Source: Isoperla grammatica (Eukaryota > Arthropoda > Insecta > Plecoptera > Perlodidae). From it: 64,000 bases of DNA. The stretch is taken from the NCBI GenBank assembly GCA_945910005.1, contig OX246745.1, positions 41,176,564 to 41,240,563 on the forward strand, in the 5' to 3' direction. Of the stretch, positions 40,873 to 52,493 are shown piece after piece. The position numbers were made by a program, and so were the translations under genes. The stretch's first letter is position 1. Every line of letters starts with the position of its first letter. A model generated the notes under the pieces. It ran no database searches. It had not been told where the DNA came from and worked only from the letters and a program-made list of their open reading frames with translations.

Positions 40873-43700
40873 GCGTCTGAAACACGGAGGCTACTTGTTG
40901 ACATCAACAGGTGTCGGCTTCACCTCACTGTCCCGCACCTCGGAGCTGGCGACTGAAACACGGAGGCTACTTGTTGACATCAACAGGTGTCGGCGTCACC
41001 TCGCCGTCCCGCACCTCGGAGCTGGCGTCCTAAACACGGAGGCTACTTGTTGACATCAACAGGTGTCGGCGTCACCTCGCCGTCCCGCACCTCGGAGCTG
41101 GCGTCTGAAACACGGAGGCTACTTGTTGACATCAACAGGTGTCGGCGTCACCTCACCGTCCCGCACCTCGGAGCTGGCGACTGAAACACGGAGGCTACTT
41201 GTTGACATCAACAGGTGTCGGCGTCACCTCACCGTCCCGCACCTCGGAGCTGGCGACTGAAACACGGAGGCTACTTGTTGACATCCACAGATGTCTGTGC
41301 GTAACCTCGCCGTCCCGCACCTCGGAGCTGGCGTCTGAAACACGGAGGCTACTTGTTGACATCAACAGGTGTCTGGTCGGCGTCACCTCGCCGTCCCGCA
41401 CCTCGGAGCTGGCGTCTGAAACACGGAGGCTACTTGTTGACATAAACAGGTGTCTGTGCGTCACCTCGCCGTCCCACACCTCGGAGCTGGCGTCTGAAAC
41501 ACGGAGGCTACTTGTTGACATCAACAGGTGTCTGTGCGTCACCTCGCCGTCCCGCACCTCGGAGCTGGCGTCTGAAACACGGAGGCTACTTGTTGACATC
41601 AACAGGTGTCGGCTTAACTCACTGTCCCGCACCTCGGAGCTGGCGACTGAAACACGGAGGCTACTTGTTGACATCAACAGGTGTCGGCGTCACCTCGCCG
41701 TCCCGCACCTCGGAGCTGGCGTCTGAAACACGGAGGCTACTTGTTGACATCAACAGGTGTCGGCGTCACCTCGCCGTCCCGCACCTCGGAGCTGGCGTCT
41801 GAAACACGGAGGCTACTTGTTGACATCAACAGGTGTCGGCGTCACCTCACCGTCCCGCACCTCGGAGCTGTTGTCTGAAACACAGAGGCTACTTGTTGAC
41901 ATCAACAGGTGTCGGCTTCACCTCACTGTCCCGCACCTCGGAGCTGGCGACTAAAACACGGGGGCTACTTGTTGACATCAACAGGTGTCGGCGTCACCTC
42001 GCCGTCCCGCACCTCGGAGCTGGCGTCTGAAACACGGAGGCTACTTGTTGACATCAACAGGCTTCTGTGCGTCACTTTCCGTCCCGCACCTCAGAGCTGG
42101 CGTCTGAAACACGGAGGCTACTTGTTGACATCAACAGGCTTCTGTGCGTCACTTTGCCGTCCCGCACCTCGGAACTGGCGTCTGAAACACGGAGGCTACT
42201 TGTTGACATCAACAGGTGTCTGTGCGTCACCTCGCCGTCCCGCACCTCGGAGCTGGCGTCTGAAAGACGGAGGCTACTTGTTGACATCAACAGGTGTCGG
42301 CGTCACCTCACCGTCCCGCACCTCGGAGCTGGCGTCTGAAACACGGAGGCTACTTGTTGACATCAACAGGTGTCTGTGCGTCACCTCGCCGTCCCGAACC
42401 TCAGAGCTGGCGTCTGAAACACGGAGGCTACTTGTTGACATCAACAGGTGTCTGTGCGTAACCTCGCCGTCCCGCACCTCGGAGCTGGCGTCTGAAACAC
42501 GAAGGCTACTTGTTGACATCAACAGGTGTCAGCGTCACCTCGCCGTCCCGCACCTCGGAGCTGGCGTCTGAAACACGGAGGCTACTTGTTGACATCAACA
42601 GGTGTCTGGACTGCGTCTCCTCGCCGTCCCGCACCTCGGAGCTGGCGTCTGAAACACGGAGGCTACTTGTTGACATCAACAGGTGTCCGGTCTGCGTCAC
42701 CTCGCCGTCCCGCACCTCGGAGCTGGCGTCTGAAACACGGAGGCCACTTGTTGACATCAACAGGTGTCTGTGCGTCACCTCACCGTCCCGCACCTCGGAG
42801 CTGGCGTCTGAAACACGGAGGCTACTTGTTGACATCAACAGGTGTCTGGTCTGCGTCACCTCGCCGTCCCGCACCTCGGAGCTGGCGTCTGAAACACGGA
42901 GGCTACTTGTTGACATCAACAGGTGTCTGGTCTGCGTCACCTCGCCGTCCCGCACCTCGGAGCTGGCGTCTGAAACACGGAGGCTACTTGTTGACATCAA
43001 CAGGTGTCTGTGCGTCACCTCGCCGTCCCGCACCTCAGAGCTGGCATCTGAAACACGGAGGCTACTTGTTGACATCAACAGGTGTCTGTGCGTCACCTCG
43101 CCGTCCCGCACCTCAGAGCTGGCGTCTATCACACGGAGGCTACTTGTTGACATCAACAGGTGTCTGTGCGTCACCTCGCCGTCCCGCACCTCGTAGCTGG
43201 CGTCTGAAACACGGAGGCTACTTGTTGACATCAACAGGTGTCGGCGTCACCTCGCCGTCCCGCACCTCGGAGCTGGCGTCTGAAACACGGAGGCTACTTG
43301 TTGACATCAACAGGTGTCTGTGCGTCACCTCACCGTCCCGCACCTCGTAGCTGGCGTCTGAAACACGGAAGCTACTTGTTGACATCAACAGGTGTCGGCG
43401 TCACCTCGCCGTCCCGCACCTCGGAGCTGGCGTCTGAAACACGGAGGCTACTTGTTGACATCAACAGGTGTCTGGTCTGCGTCACCTCGCCGTCCCGCAC
43501 CTCGGAGCTGGCGTCTGAAACACGGAGGCTACTTGTTGACATCAACAGGTGTCTGTGCGTCACCTCACCGTCCCGCACCTCGGAGCTGGCGTCTGAAACA
43601 CGAAGGCTACTTGTTGACATCAACAGGTGTCTGTGCGTCACCCCACCGTCCCGCACCTCGGAGCTGGCTGCGGAAACACGGAGGCTACTTGTTGACATCA
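40873..43700. repeat. Higher-order repeat block 3 (partial)
   Basis: The unit order of block 2 returns with offset 3,582 bp in its first part (for example 38327 to 41909) and 3,498 bp in the later part (39028 to 42526). The change shows one unit lost inside the block. Beyond ~43.7 kb the order is no longer collinear. Confidence 0.75.
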
Positions 43701-46700
43701 ACAGGTGTCTGGTCTGCGTCACCTCGCCGTCCCGCACCTCGGAGCTGGCGTCTGAAACACGGAGGCCACTTGTTGACATCAACAGGTGTCTGTGCGTCAC
43801 CTCACCGTCCCGCACCTCGGAGCTGGCGTCTGAAACACGGAGGCTACTTGTTGACATCAACAGGTGTCTGTGCGTCACCTCGCCGTCCCGCACCTCAGAG
43901 CTGGCGTCTGAAACACGGAGGCTACTTGTTGACATCAACAGGTGTCTGTGCGTCACCTCGCCGTCCCGCACCTCGGAGCTGGCGTCTGAAACACGGAGGC
44001 TACTTGTTGACATCAACAGGTGTCTCTGCGTCACCTCGCCGTCCCGCACCTCTGAGCTGGCGTCTGAAACACGGAGGCTACTTGTTGACATCAACAGGTG
44101 TCTGTGCGTCACCTCGCCGTCCCGCACCTCAGAGCTGGCGTCTGAAACACGGAGGCTACTTGTTGACATCAACAGGTGTCGGCGTCACCTCGCCGTCCCG
44201 CACCTCGGAGCTGGCGTCTGAAACACGGAGGCTACTTGTTGACATCAACAGGTGTCGGCGTCACCTCACCGTCCCGCACCTCGGAGCTGGCGTCTGAAAC
44301 ACGGAGGCTACTTGTTGACATCAACAGGTGTCTCTGCGTCACCTCGCCGTCCCGCACCTCAGAGCTGGCGTCTGAAACACGGAGGCTACTTGTTGACATC
44401 AACAGGTGTCGGCGTCACCTCGCCGTCCCGCACCTCGGAGCTGGCGTCTGAAACACGGAGGCTACTTGTTGACATCAACAGGTGTCTGTGCGTCACCTCG
44501 CCGTCCCGCACCTCGGAGCTGGCGTCTGAAACACGGGGGCTACTTGTTGACATCAACAGGTGTCTCTGCGTCACCTCGCCGTCCCGCACCTCTGAGCTGG
44601 CGTCTGAAACACGGAGGCTACTTGTTGACATCAACAGGTGTCTGTGCGTAACCTCGCCGTCCCGCACCTCGGAGCTGGCGTCTGAAACACGGAGGCTACT
44701 TGTTGACATCAACAGGTGTCGGCGTCACCTCACCGTCCCGCACCTCGGAGCTAGCGTCTGAAACACGGGGGCTACTTGTTGACATCAAGAGGTGTCTGGT
44801 CTGAGTCGGCGTCACCTTGCCGTCCCGCACCTCGGAGCTGGCGTCTGAAACACGGAGGCTACTTGTTGACATCACCAGGTGTCGGCGTCACCTCGCCGTC
44901 CCGCACCTCGGAGCTGGCGTCTGAAACACGGAGGCTACTTGTTGACATCAACAGGTGTCGGCGTCACCTCGCCGTCCCGCACCTCGGAGCTGGCGTCTGA
45001 AACACGGAGGCTACTTGTTGACATCAACAGGTGTCGGCGTCACCTCGCCGTCCCGCACCTCGGAGCTGGCGTCTGAAACACGGAGGCTACTTGTTGACAT
45101 CAACAGGTGTCTGTGCGTCACCTCGCCGTCCCGCACCTCAGAGCTGGCGTCTGAAACACGGAGGCTACTTGTTGACATCAACAGGTGTCGGCGTCACCTC
45201 ACCGTCCCGCACCTCGGAGCTGGCGACTGAAACACGGAGGCTACTTGTTGACATCAACAGGTGTCGGCGTCACCTCGCCGTCCCGCACCTCGGAGCTGGC
45301 GTCTGAAACACGGAGGCTACTTGTTGACATCCACAGATGTCTGTGCGTAACCTCGCCGTCCCGCACCTCGGAGCTGGCGTCTGAAACACGGAGGCTACTT
45401 GTTGACATCAACAGGTGTCTGGTCGGCGTCACCTCACCGTCCCGCACCTCGGAGCTGGCGTCTGAAACACGGAGGCTACTTGTTGACATCAACAGGTGTC
45501 TGTGCGTCACCTCGCCGTCCCACACCTCGGAGCTGGCGTCTGAAACACGGAGGCTACTTGTTGACATCAACAGGTGTCTGTGCGTCACCTCGCCGTCCCG
45601 CACCTCGGAGCTGGCGTCTGAAACACGGAGGCTACTTGTTGACATCAACAGGTGTCGGCTTCACCTCACCGTCCCGCACCTCGGAGCTGGCGACTGAAAC
45701 ACGGAGGCTACTTGTTGACATCAACAGGTGTCGGCGTCACCTCGCCGTCCCGCACCTCGGAGCTGGCGTCTGAAACACGGAGGCTACTTGTTGACATCAA
45801 CAGGTGTCGGCGTCACCTCACCGTCCCGCACCTCGGAGCTGGCGACTGAAACACGGAGGCTACTTGTTGACATCAACAGGTGTCGGCGTCACCTCACTGT
45901 CCCGCACCTCGGAGCTGGCGACTGAAACACGGAGGCTACTTGTTGACATCAACAGGTGTCGGCGTCACCTCACCGTCCCGCACCTCGGAGCTGGCGTCTG
46001 AAACACGGAGGCTACTTGTTGACATCAACAGGCTTCTGTGCGTCACTTTGCCGTCCCGCACCTCGGAGCTGGCGTCTGAAACACGGAGGCTACTTGTTGA
46101 CATCAACAGGCTTCTGTGCGTCACTTTGCCGTCCCGCACCTCGGAGCTGGCGTCTGAAACACAGAGGCTACTTAATGACATCAACAGGTGTCGGCGTCAC
46201 CTCACTGTCCCGCACCTCGGAGCTGGCGACTGAAACACGGAGGCTACTTGTTGACATCAACAGGTGTCGGCTTCACCTCACTGTCCCGCACCTCGGAGCT
46301 GGCGACTGAAACACGGAGGCTACTTGTTGACATCAACAGGTGTCGGCTTCACCTCACTGTCCCGCACCTCGGAGCTGGCGAATGAAACACGGAGGCTACT
46401 TGTTGTCATCAACAGGTGTCGGCGTCACCTCACCGTCCCGCACCTCGGAGCTGGCGTCTGAAACACGGAGGCTACTTGTTGACATCAACAGGCTTCTGTG
46501 CGTCACTTTGCCGTCCCGCACCTCGGAGCTGGCGTCTGAAACACGGAGGCTACTTGTTGACATCAACAGGCTTCTGTGCGTCACTTTGCCGTCCCGCACC
46601 TCGGAGCTGGCGTCTGAAACACGGAGGCTACTTGTTGACACCAACAGGTGTCTGCGTCACCTCGCCGTCCCGCACCTCGGAGCTGGCGTCTGAAACACGG

Positions 46701-48712
46701 AGGCTACTTGTTGACATCAACAGGTGTCTGTGCGTCACCTCACCGTCCCGCACCTCGGAGCTGGCGTCTGAAACACGGAGGCTACTTGTTGACATCAACA
46801 GGTGTCTGTGCGTCACCTCGCCGTCCCGCACCTCAGAGCTGGCGTCTGAAACACGGAGGCTACTTGTTGACATCAACAGGTGTCTGTGCGTCACCTCGCC
46901 GTCCCGCACCTCGGAGCTGGCGTCTGAAACACGGAGGCTACTTGTTGACATCAACAGGTGTCTGTGCGTCACCTCGCCGTCCCGCACCTCAGAGCTGGCG
47001 TCTGAAACACGGAGGCTACTTGTTGACATCAACAGGTGTCTGTGCGTAACCTCGCCGTCCCGCACCTCGGAGCTGGCGTCTGAAACACGGAGGCTACTTG
47101 TTGACATCAACAGGTGGCTGTGCGTCACCTCGCCGTCCCGCACCTCGTAGCTGGCGTCTGAAACACGGAGGCTACTTGTTGACATCAACAGGTGTCGGCG
47201 TCACCTCGCCGTCCCGCACCTCGGAGCTGGCGTCTGAAACACGGAGGCTACTTGTTGACATCAACAGGTGTCTGTGCGTCACCTCACCGTCCCGCACCTC
47301 GTAGCTGGCGTCTGAAACACGGAGGCTACTTGTTGACATCAACAGGTGTCGGCGTCACCTCGCCGTCCCGCACCTCGGAGCTGGCGTCTGAAACACGGAG
47401 GCTACTTGTTTACATCAACAGGTGTCTGGTCTGCGTCACCTCGCCGTCCCGCACCTCAGAGCTGGCGTCTGAAACACGGAGGCTACTTGTTGACATCAAC
47501 AGGTGTCTGGTCTGCGTCACCTCGCCGTCCCGCACCTCGGAGCTGGCGTCTGAAACACGGAGGCTACTTGTTGACATCAACAGGTGTCTGTGCGTCACCT
47601 CGCCGTCCCGCACCTCAGAGCTGGCGTCTGAAACACGGAGGCTACTTGTTGACATCAACAGGTGTCTGGTCTGCGTCACCTCGCCGTCCCGCACCTCGGA
47701 GCTGGCGTCTGAAACACGGAGGCTACTTGTTGACATCAACAGGTGTCTGTGCGTCACCTCACCGTCCCGCAACTCGGAGCTGGCGTCTGAAACACGGAGG
47801 CTACTTGTTGACATCAACAGGTGTCTGTGCGTCACCTCACCGTCCCGCACCTCGGAGCTGGCGTCTGAAACACGGAGGCTACTTGTTGACATCAACAGGT
47901 GTCTGTGCGTCACCTCGCCGTCCCGCACCTCGGAGCTGGCGTCTGAAACACGGAGGCTACTTGTTGACATCAACAGGTGTCTGGTCGGCGTCACCCCACC
48001 GTCCCGCACCTCGGAGCTGGCTGCGGAAACACGGAGGCTACTTGTTGACATCAACAGGTGTCTGGACTGCGTCACCTCGCCGTCCCGCACCTCGGAGCTG
48101 GCGTCTGAAACACGGAGGCTACTTGTTGACATCAACAGGTGTCTGGTCTGCGTCACCTCGCCGTCCCGCACCTCGGAGCTGGCGTCTGAAACACGGAGGC
48201 CACTTGTTGACATCAACAGGTGTCTGTGCGTCACCTCACCGTCCCGCACCTCGGAGCTGGCGTCTGAAACACGGAGGCTACTTGTTGACATCAACAGGTG
48301 TCTGTGCGTCACCTCGCCGTCCCGCACCTCGGAGCTGGCGTCTGAAACACGGAGGCTACTTGTTGACATCAACAGGTGTCTGTGCGTCACCTCGCCGTCC
48401 CGCACCTCAGAGCTGGCGTCTGAAACACGGAGGCTACTTGTTGACATCAACAGGTGTCTGGTCTGCGTCACCTCGCCGTCCCGCACCTCGGAGCTGGCGT
48501 CTGAAACACGGAGGCTACTTGTTGACATCAACAGGTGTCGGCTTCACCTCGCCGTCCCGCACCTCGGAGCTGGCGTCTGAAACACGGAGGCTACTTGTTG
48601 ACATCAACAGGTGTCGGCGTCACCTCGCCGTCCCGCACCCCGTAGCTGGCGTCTGAAACACGGAGGCTACTTGTTGACTTCAACAGGTGTCTGTGCGTCA
48701 CCTCACCGTCCC

Positions 48713-49028
48713 ACTTCAGTGCCTAGGTAGGCCTACTCACGAATCTTCTTACTCAACGATTCTTCTTAGCCTACTTCTTGCAGCCGTCACAGCTCATCAC
48801 GTACCTTGTTCTGACACCATGTGATTTTACGTAGGATAATATTATGACACAATATATTATAGAAGTAACGTCTTTATTAGTATGTTCGTACATGACGAGA
48901 TGTAACAAGCTGGACTGCCATAGCTACACTGGCGTCACGCTCGTGCGTGCCCTGCTGGCCTCTAGTGGGCTCCACATACACTACATGTAGCCAACCTTAC
49001 AGACATCAACATTATCATCACAGTGCAT
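48713..49028. other. Array flank, no gene seen
   Basis: About 315 bp with TAGGCCTA words. No TSP1 exon visible on the minus strand, so the next upstream host exon lies elsewhere. Confidence 0.4.
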
Positions 49029-49571
49029 GTTTATACAGACGGGTCTGCTGCCCCAGGAGAAGGAAAAGCAGGTGCTGGGGTGAACTTTAATGTATTCCAG
49101 CAAGCATTGTCAGCAGGACGTAATGGAAACAATTATGAAGGAGAAATCAAGGCAATCAAAGTAGCACTTATTTAAATAAAAGAACAGCAAATATCTTAAA
49201 GCTGTCAAATCTCTCAGACTCCAAAGCGGTCATACAAGCCATTGTGAGTAAGGTAGAAAGAGACATTGAGACACTGGAGTGTAAAAGACTACTAGTTTGG
49301 CTGGAAAACAGGAAAAAAAGTGACCTTACAGTGGGTGCCTGCACACTGTAACATTCATGGGAACGAGGAAGCAGACAGACTCGCGAAAGAGGGAAGCAGG
49401 ATGAAGCAGGACAAGAAGCCCCTATCCTACAATGCCGTCAAGTCTCATGTGAATGCGGCAGTTAACAACAATATCAAAAAGGTATGGGAGAAGGCAAGCA
49501 AAGGCAAGCAGTGGCAAGGAGCAGTCACAAGAAAAGCTAAATGGAGAAATCGGCAGACTGAGACGGCATAG
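49029..49571 (+). pseudogene. Non-LTR retrotransposon RNase H remnant
   Basis: Begins VYTDGS (first catalytic Asp of RNase H), then a GEGKAGAGV-like strand and YEGEIKAIKVAL (Glu). After frameshifts it ends WVPAHCNIHGNEEADRLAKE, the closing His/Asp motif, followed by a Lys-rich tail. No single open frame covers the domain, so it is dead. Only the last 83-codon part (49320-49571) stays open. Upstream reverse transcriptase is absent, so this is a fragment. Confidence 0.75.
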
Positions 49572-49680
49572 TTATTTTTTGATGTTGGCATACCTGTGGT
49601 GGTCTGACTTGTCATCTGGGAGGGCGCAGCGTTCACTTTTAATCGGGCGCGCTTCCGGCTCCGCGGTTAACCTAACCTCA

Positions 49681-50085
49681 CTTTTTGTTGAAATTTCTTG
49701 CAAGTAGGTACCTGATTTTATCGGCCTGTAGGTCGATTATCTTCTGAAGACTGTTTAATCTTTCGTCTTTTTCACGCGCAACGTTGTCTATCTCTTTTAA
49801 TAGTGAAGTTCATAGGTGATCGTTTTCTTGCACCTGAGTCTCGCAGACTGGGGCTGGGTCTAGGCCTAGGCTAGGCCTAGACCTAGCCTCTAGTAATGAG
49901 GATATTGCTGTGATCACTGTCGCAAGACGGTCGATCAAATCCTTTTTCTTACCTTCCTGACTTAGACCAGCTGCTTTCAGAGTCGTTTTTAGCTGACTTG
50001 TGTCCATGTTTCCGACCAATTTACTCAATTTTACGCTAGCAGTACAAGGCAGGTCACTTGCACTCGGCACCATCTTGCTAACCAA
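49681..50085 (-). pseudogene. SAP-motif + coiled-coil ORF with an in-frame stop (mobile-element ORF1-like)
   Basis: ATG of MVSKMVPSAS at 50085. Residues ~28-50 read QLKTTLKAAGLSQEGKKKDL, then IDRL, a clear SAP-type DNA-binding motif. The frame stops at TGA 49810-49812 but stays open after it for ~42 codons with a heptad-like helix (EKDERLNSLQKIIDLQADKI) before the next stop. SAP plus coiled coil is seen in ORF1-like proteins of retroelements. The assignment to any one family is uncertain; a small host gene is possible. Confidence 0.5.
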
Positions 50086-50289
50086 CGTATTCCACGTAAC
50101 GTATTCTGTATTACTCCCCTGTCTTTGAAATTTCCTTCCATTATCTCTTCTACTGTGAAATAAACCTTCCTCTATACCTACCCCCTAAGCTCAGACCCCC
50201 CCCCCAGGCCTATACTTCATATAGGCCGGCATGTTAGGCCTATACACGTAACACAACCACTTTCCGCCTATCGTTGAGTGAGGAATGTA

Positions 50290-50660
50290 GGCCCTACAAT
50301 TCAATTTCAATTTATTTCATCCGTAGACATACACATAAAACATGTATGGATATCAACAATATAAAAAATATCTTAAAACTAATGGTACACAACAAACCAA
50401 AATAAATACATACATAATAGGTATTTTAAACAGCTAATAATTAACGTTTATAGTACGCAACATCATTTTAGAAAGAAAATAATTCATCCAGGTTATAGAA
50501 TGCATTACTTAGGAAAGAGTTAAGTTTGTATTTGAAAGAAGGTAACGATGTTGATTGTTTTGTAGATAGCGGGAGATGATTGTATATTTTCATGCATAGG
50601 TATTGGGGGCTATCCTCATTCAACGGTCTAAGCTTAGATTGTCAACATGAAACCTGATTC
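50290..50660 (-). pseudogene. LINE 3' end (C-terminal codons and 3' tail)
   Basis: Minus strand encodes KIYNHLPLSTKQS, then SLPSFKYKLNSFL and FYNLDELFSF before the stop near 50469. This is the usual C-terminus of Jockey/RTE-type LINE polymerases. It is followed by a GGATGAAATAAATTGAAATT tail at ~50298-50325. 5'-truncated copy, similar in type to that at 61741-63130. Confidence 0.65.
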
Positions 50661-50898
50661 TTCTTTCTTCTAACTACTAAGAATAATAATGTCTAAAAGG
50701 AGAAAAAAATGAAATAACATTAAAACTGACTGTTGCACTAAACCCAACACGTTATTTCATGTGTCCAAAAACATAACTGAGGTATGCCACTGACAGCATG
50801 TTGAAGCACGCACTAGCGCTGTTAATGGCCTCGGGCACAACACAGGTGGGAGTGGCATTAGTTCACCAATACAGAGCGCGCTAGTAGTTTCTGAAGTC

Positions 50899-51677
50899 GT
50901 GCCGGTTCCACCAAACGTTAAGCGTCAGTTATATTTAGCTAACTGTCAGTTAATTTAGTTTGGTGTTCCACCAGCACTAAACTGGACTTTGAACCTTTAT
51001 AACTGCCAGTTAAAGTAAGCGGCAGATCCTCTTCCGCTTAAAATTAAAACTTCACATTAGCCACATAGTAAACAAATGGTTGTGAGGTTATGTGGAGGTA
51101 TCCAGACTAGTCATCACTTTATTTACCACTTGCCTGTGGCCAAACATCTACATTTGTGAACATATTTTAATGGCATTTTAATACATAGTTTGCATGTGGG
51201 CCTATTTGTGTTAAGATTCGTTCTAAGGCCTAGGCTTTGCATATCCAGGCTTAGGTAGGCCTAGGCGCTAGGCTAGGCTTGGAACTGGGCTACGGCGGAA
51301 ATATGCACAACAGATTCAACTTGTACTGGCCTAGGCCCAGGTAGGCCTACCCAGCCAGGCCTAGGTAGGCCTAGGCGCTAGGCGGGGCGCTGAACTGGGC
51401 TACGGCGGACGTATGCATAGATAACAGATTCAACTGCCTAGGCGCTAGGTTGCTCTTGGAACTGGAAAGACACAGCCTTGCGGAAATAACGGGGCACGCC
51501 AGCTCTATTTATGCTTTGGTAAACGACCAATCACAGGCTCGCTTACAAAATAACTGCCAGTTAGCTAACTGAGACTTCGAAAAACATGGTGGAACGCGAC
51601 CATCTTTAATGTTCACTTTAAAAATAACTGACGCTTTGCTAAACTCGAGTTTATAATCGTTTGGTGGAACCGGGCCT
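50899..51677. mobile_element. TIR element with GGTTCCACCAAACG ends
   Basis: Left CCGGTTCCACCAAACG (50902) and right CGTTTGGTGGAACCGG (51657). A second pair of inverted words (CTAACTGTCAGTTA and relatives) lies inside. The middle has several TAGGCCTAGGC tandem words (51250-51440). 779 bp, no transposase frame. Target duplication unclear. Confidence 0.7.
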
Positions 51678-52493
51678 GCCATGTTTCTCTTTGTGTCAGA
51701 CAGCAGGCCGAGATGGTCAAGCTTGGTATAGGCCTAGTGTACTAGTTCTATGTGCATCGATGTAATTCTGCTTGAATATATTATATTAATGTACTACCAA
51801 ATGAATACCAGTGTGTTTAATTTCACATACACATCACATAGATACCTAGATAGGTCCATAGATAGATAGATATGTATTCACTTTGACTCATAGACATGGT
51901 ATAGGTATATAACTCCTGTTTAGGGAGCAAGTGAACATTGGTGATAATACTAGCTAAATGATACATGTATGAATACTTAATTATACTTTAAATAAGACTC
52001 AAACTAACACTTGGACCATGTTTGGGATGTTGGGTAAATTAAGTCATGTTCATACTCCATTCTCTTCAGCCGATTGGCATCTACCAACATAACATATACA
52101 CTTATTCTACCAACATAATGTAATAGATGCTTATTCTAGCAACATAACCTAATAGATAGACACTTATTTTTATTTATTGATTTTCCTATCTTGAATTAAA
52201 TTCTACTACTTAAATTTACTACTTAAATTTTACTACTTATTACTTTCTTCTAATACTTCTTACTTATTAAAGTCTACTACTAATGGTAGTGACGTTGTAA
52301 AATTCGATGATTTACATTTATATTCATTTTTAATACAGTATATACATTGTAACGAAGGATGTCGTGGAAGAAGTAGTTAACCTGTTCGTATTATTCATCT
52401 ATCCTATTCAGTTATAAAAACTGATTTTCAAAGGAGCACAATAAGTAGAACTAGGCTATGCAAACAATTAATAACAATGAAATCATATAATTA
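51678..52493. other. AT-rich intergenic DNA
   Basis: Short tandem phrases only (for example a TACCAACATAA phrase near 52081-52150 and ACTACTTAAATTT near 52200-52240). No gene supported. Confidence 0.4.

Larger units (their letters stand above)
32853..48712. repeat. 15.9 kb minisatellite, ~200 units of 76/78/81 bp, made of an intron/exon junction
   Basis: Unit on + strand: GTGTCTGTGCGTCACCTCGC ... CTTGTTGACATCAACAG. Variants differ at the start: GTGTCGGCGTC (76 bp), GTGTCTGTGCGTC (78), GTGTCTGGTCTGCGTC (81). On the minus strand each unit is CCGTGTTTCAG|ACGCCAGCTCC..., that is, the acceptor and first ~44 nt of the THSD7-like exon, which forms the array's left end. Long frames on both strands (26-aa periods) appear because 78 and 81 are multiples of three. 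They break at 76-bp units and are not genes. Each unit carries the 14-bp palindrome TGTTGACATCAACA. Confidence 0.97.

Noticed and set aside
32853..48712. Dozens of long frames with 26-aa periods on both strands (up to 462 codons)
   Set aside because: They arise because 78- and 81-bp units are multiples of three and the unit lacks stops in several frames. They end at 76-bp units and appear in three or more frames at once. Not protein genes.
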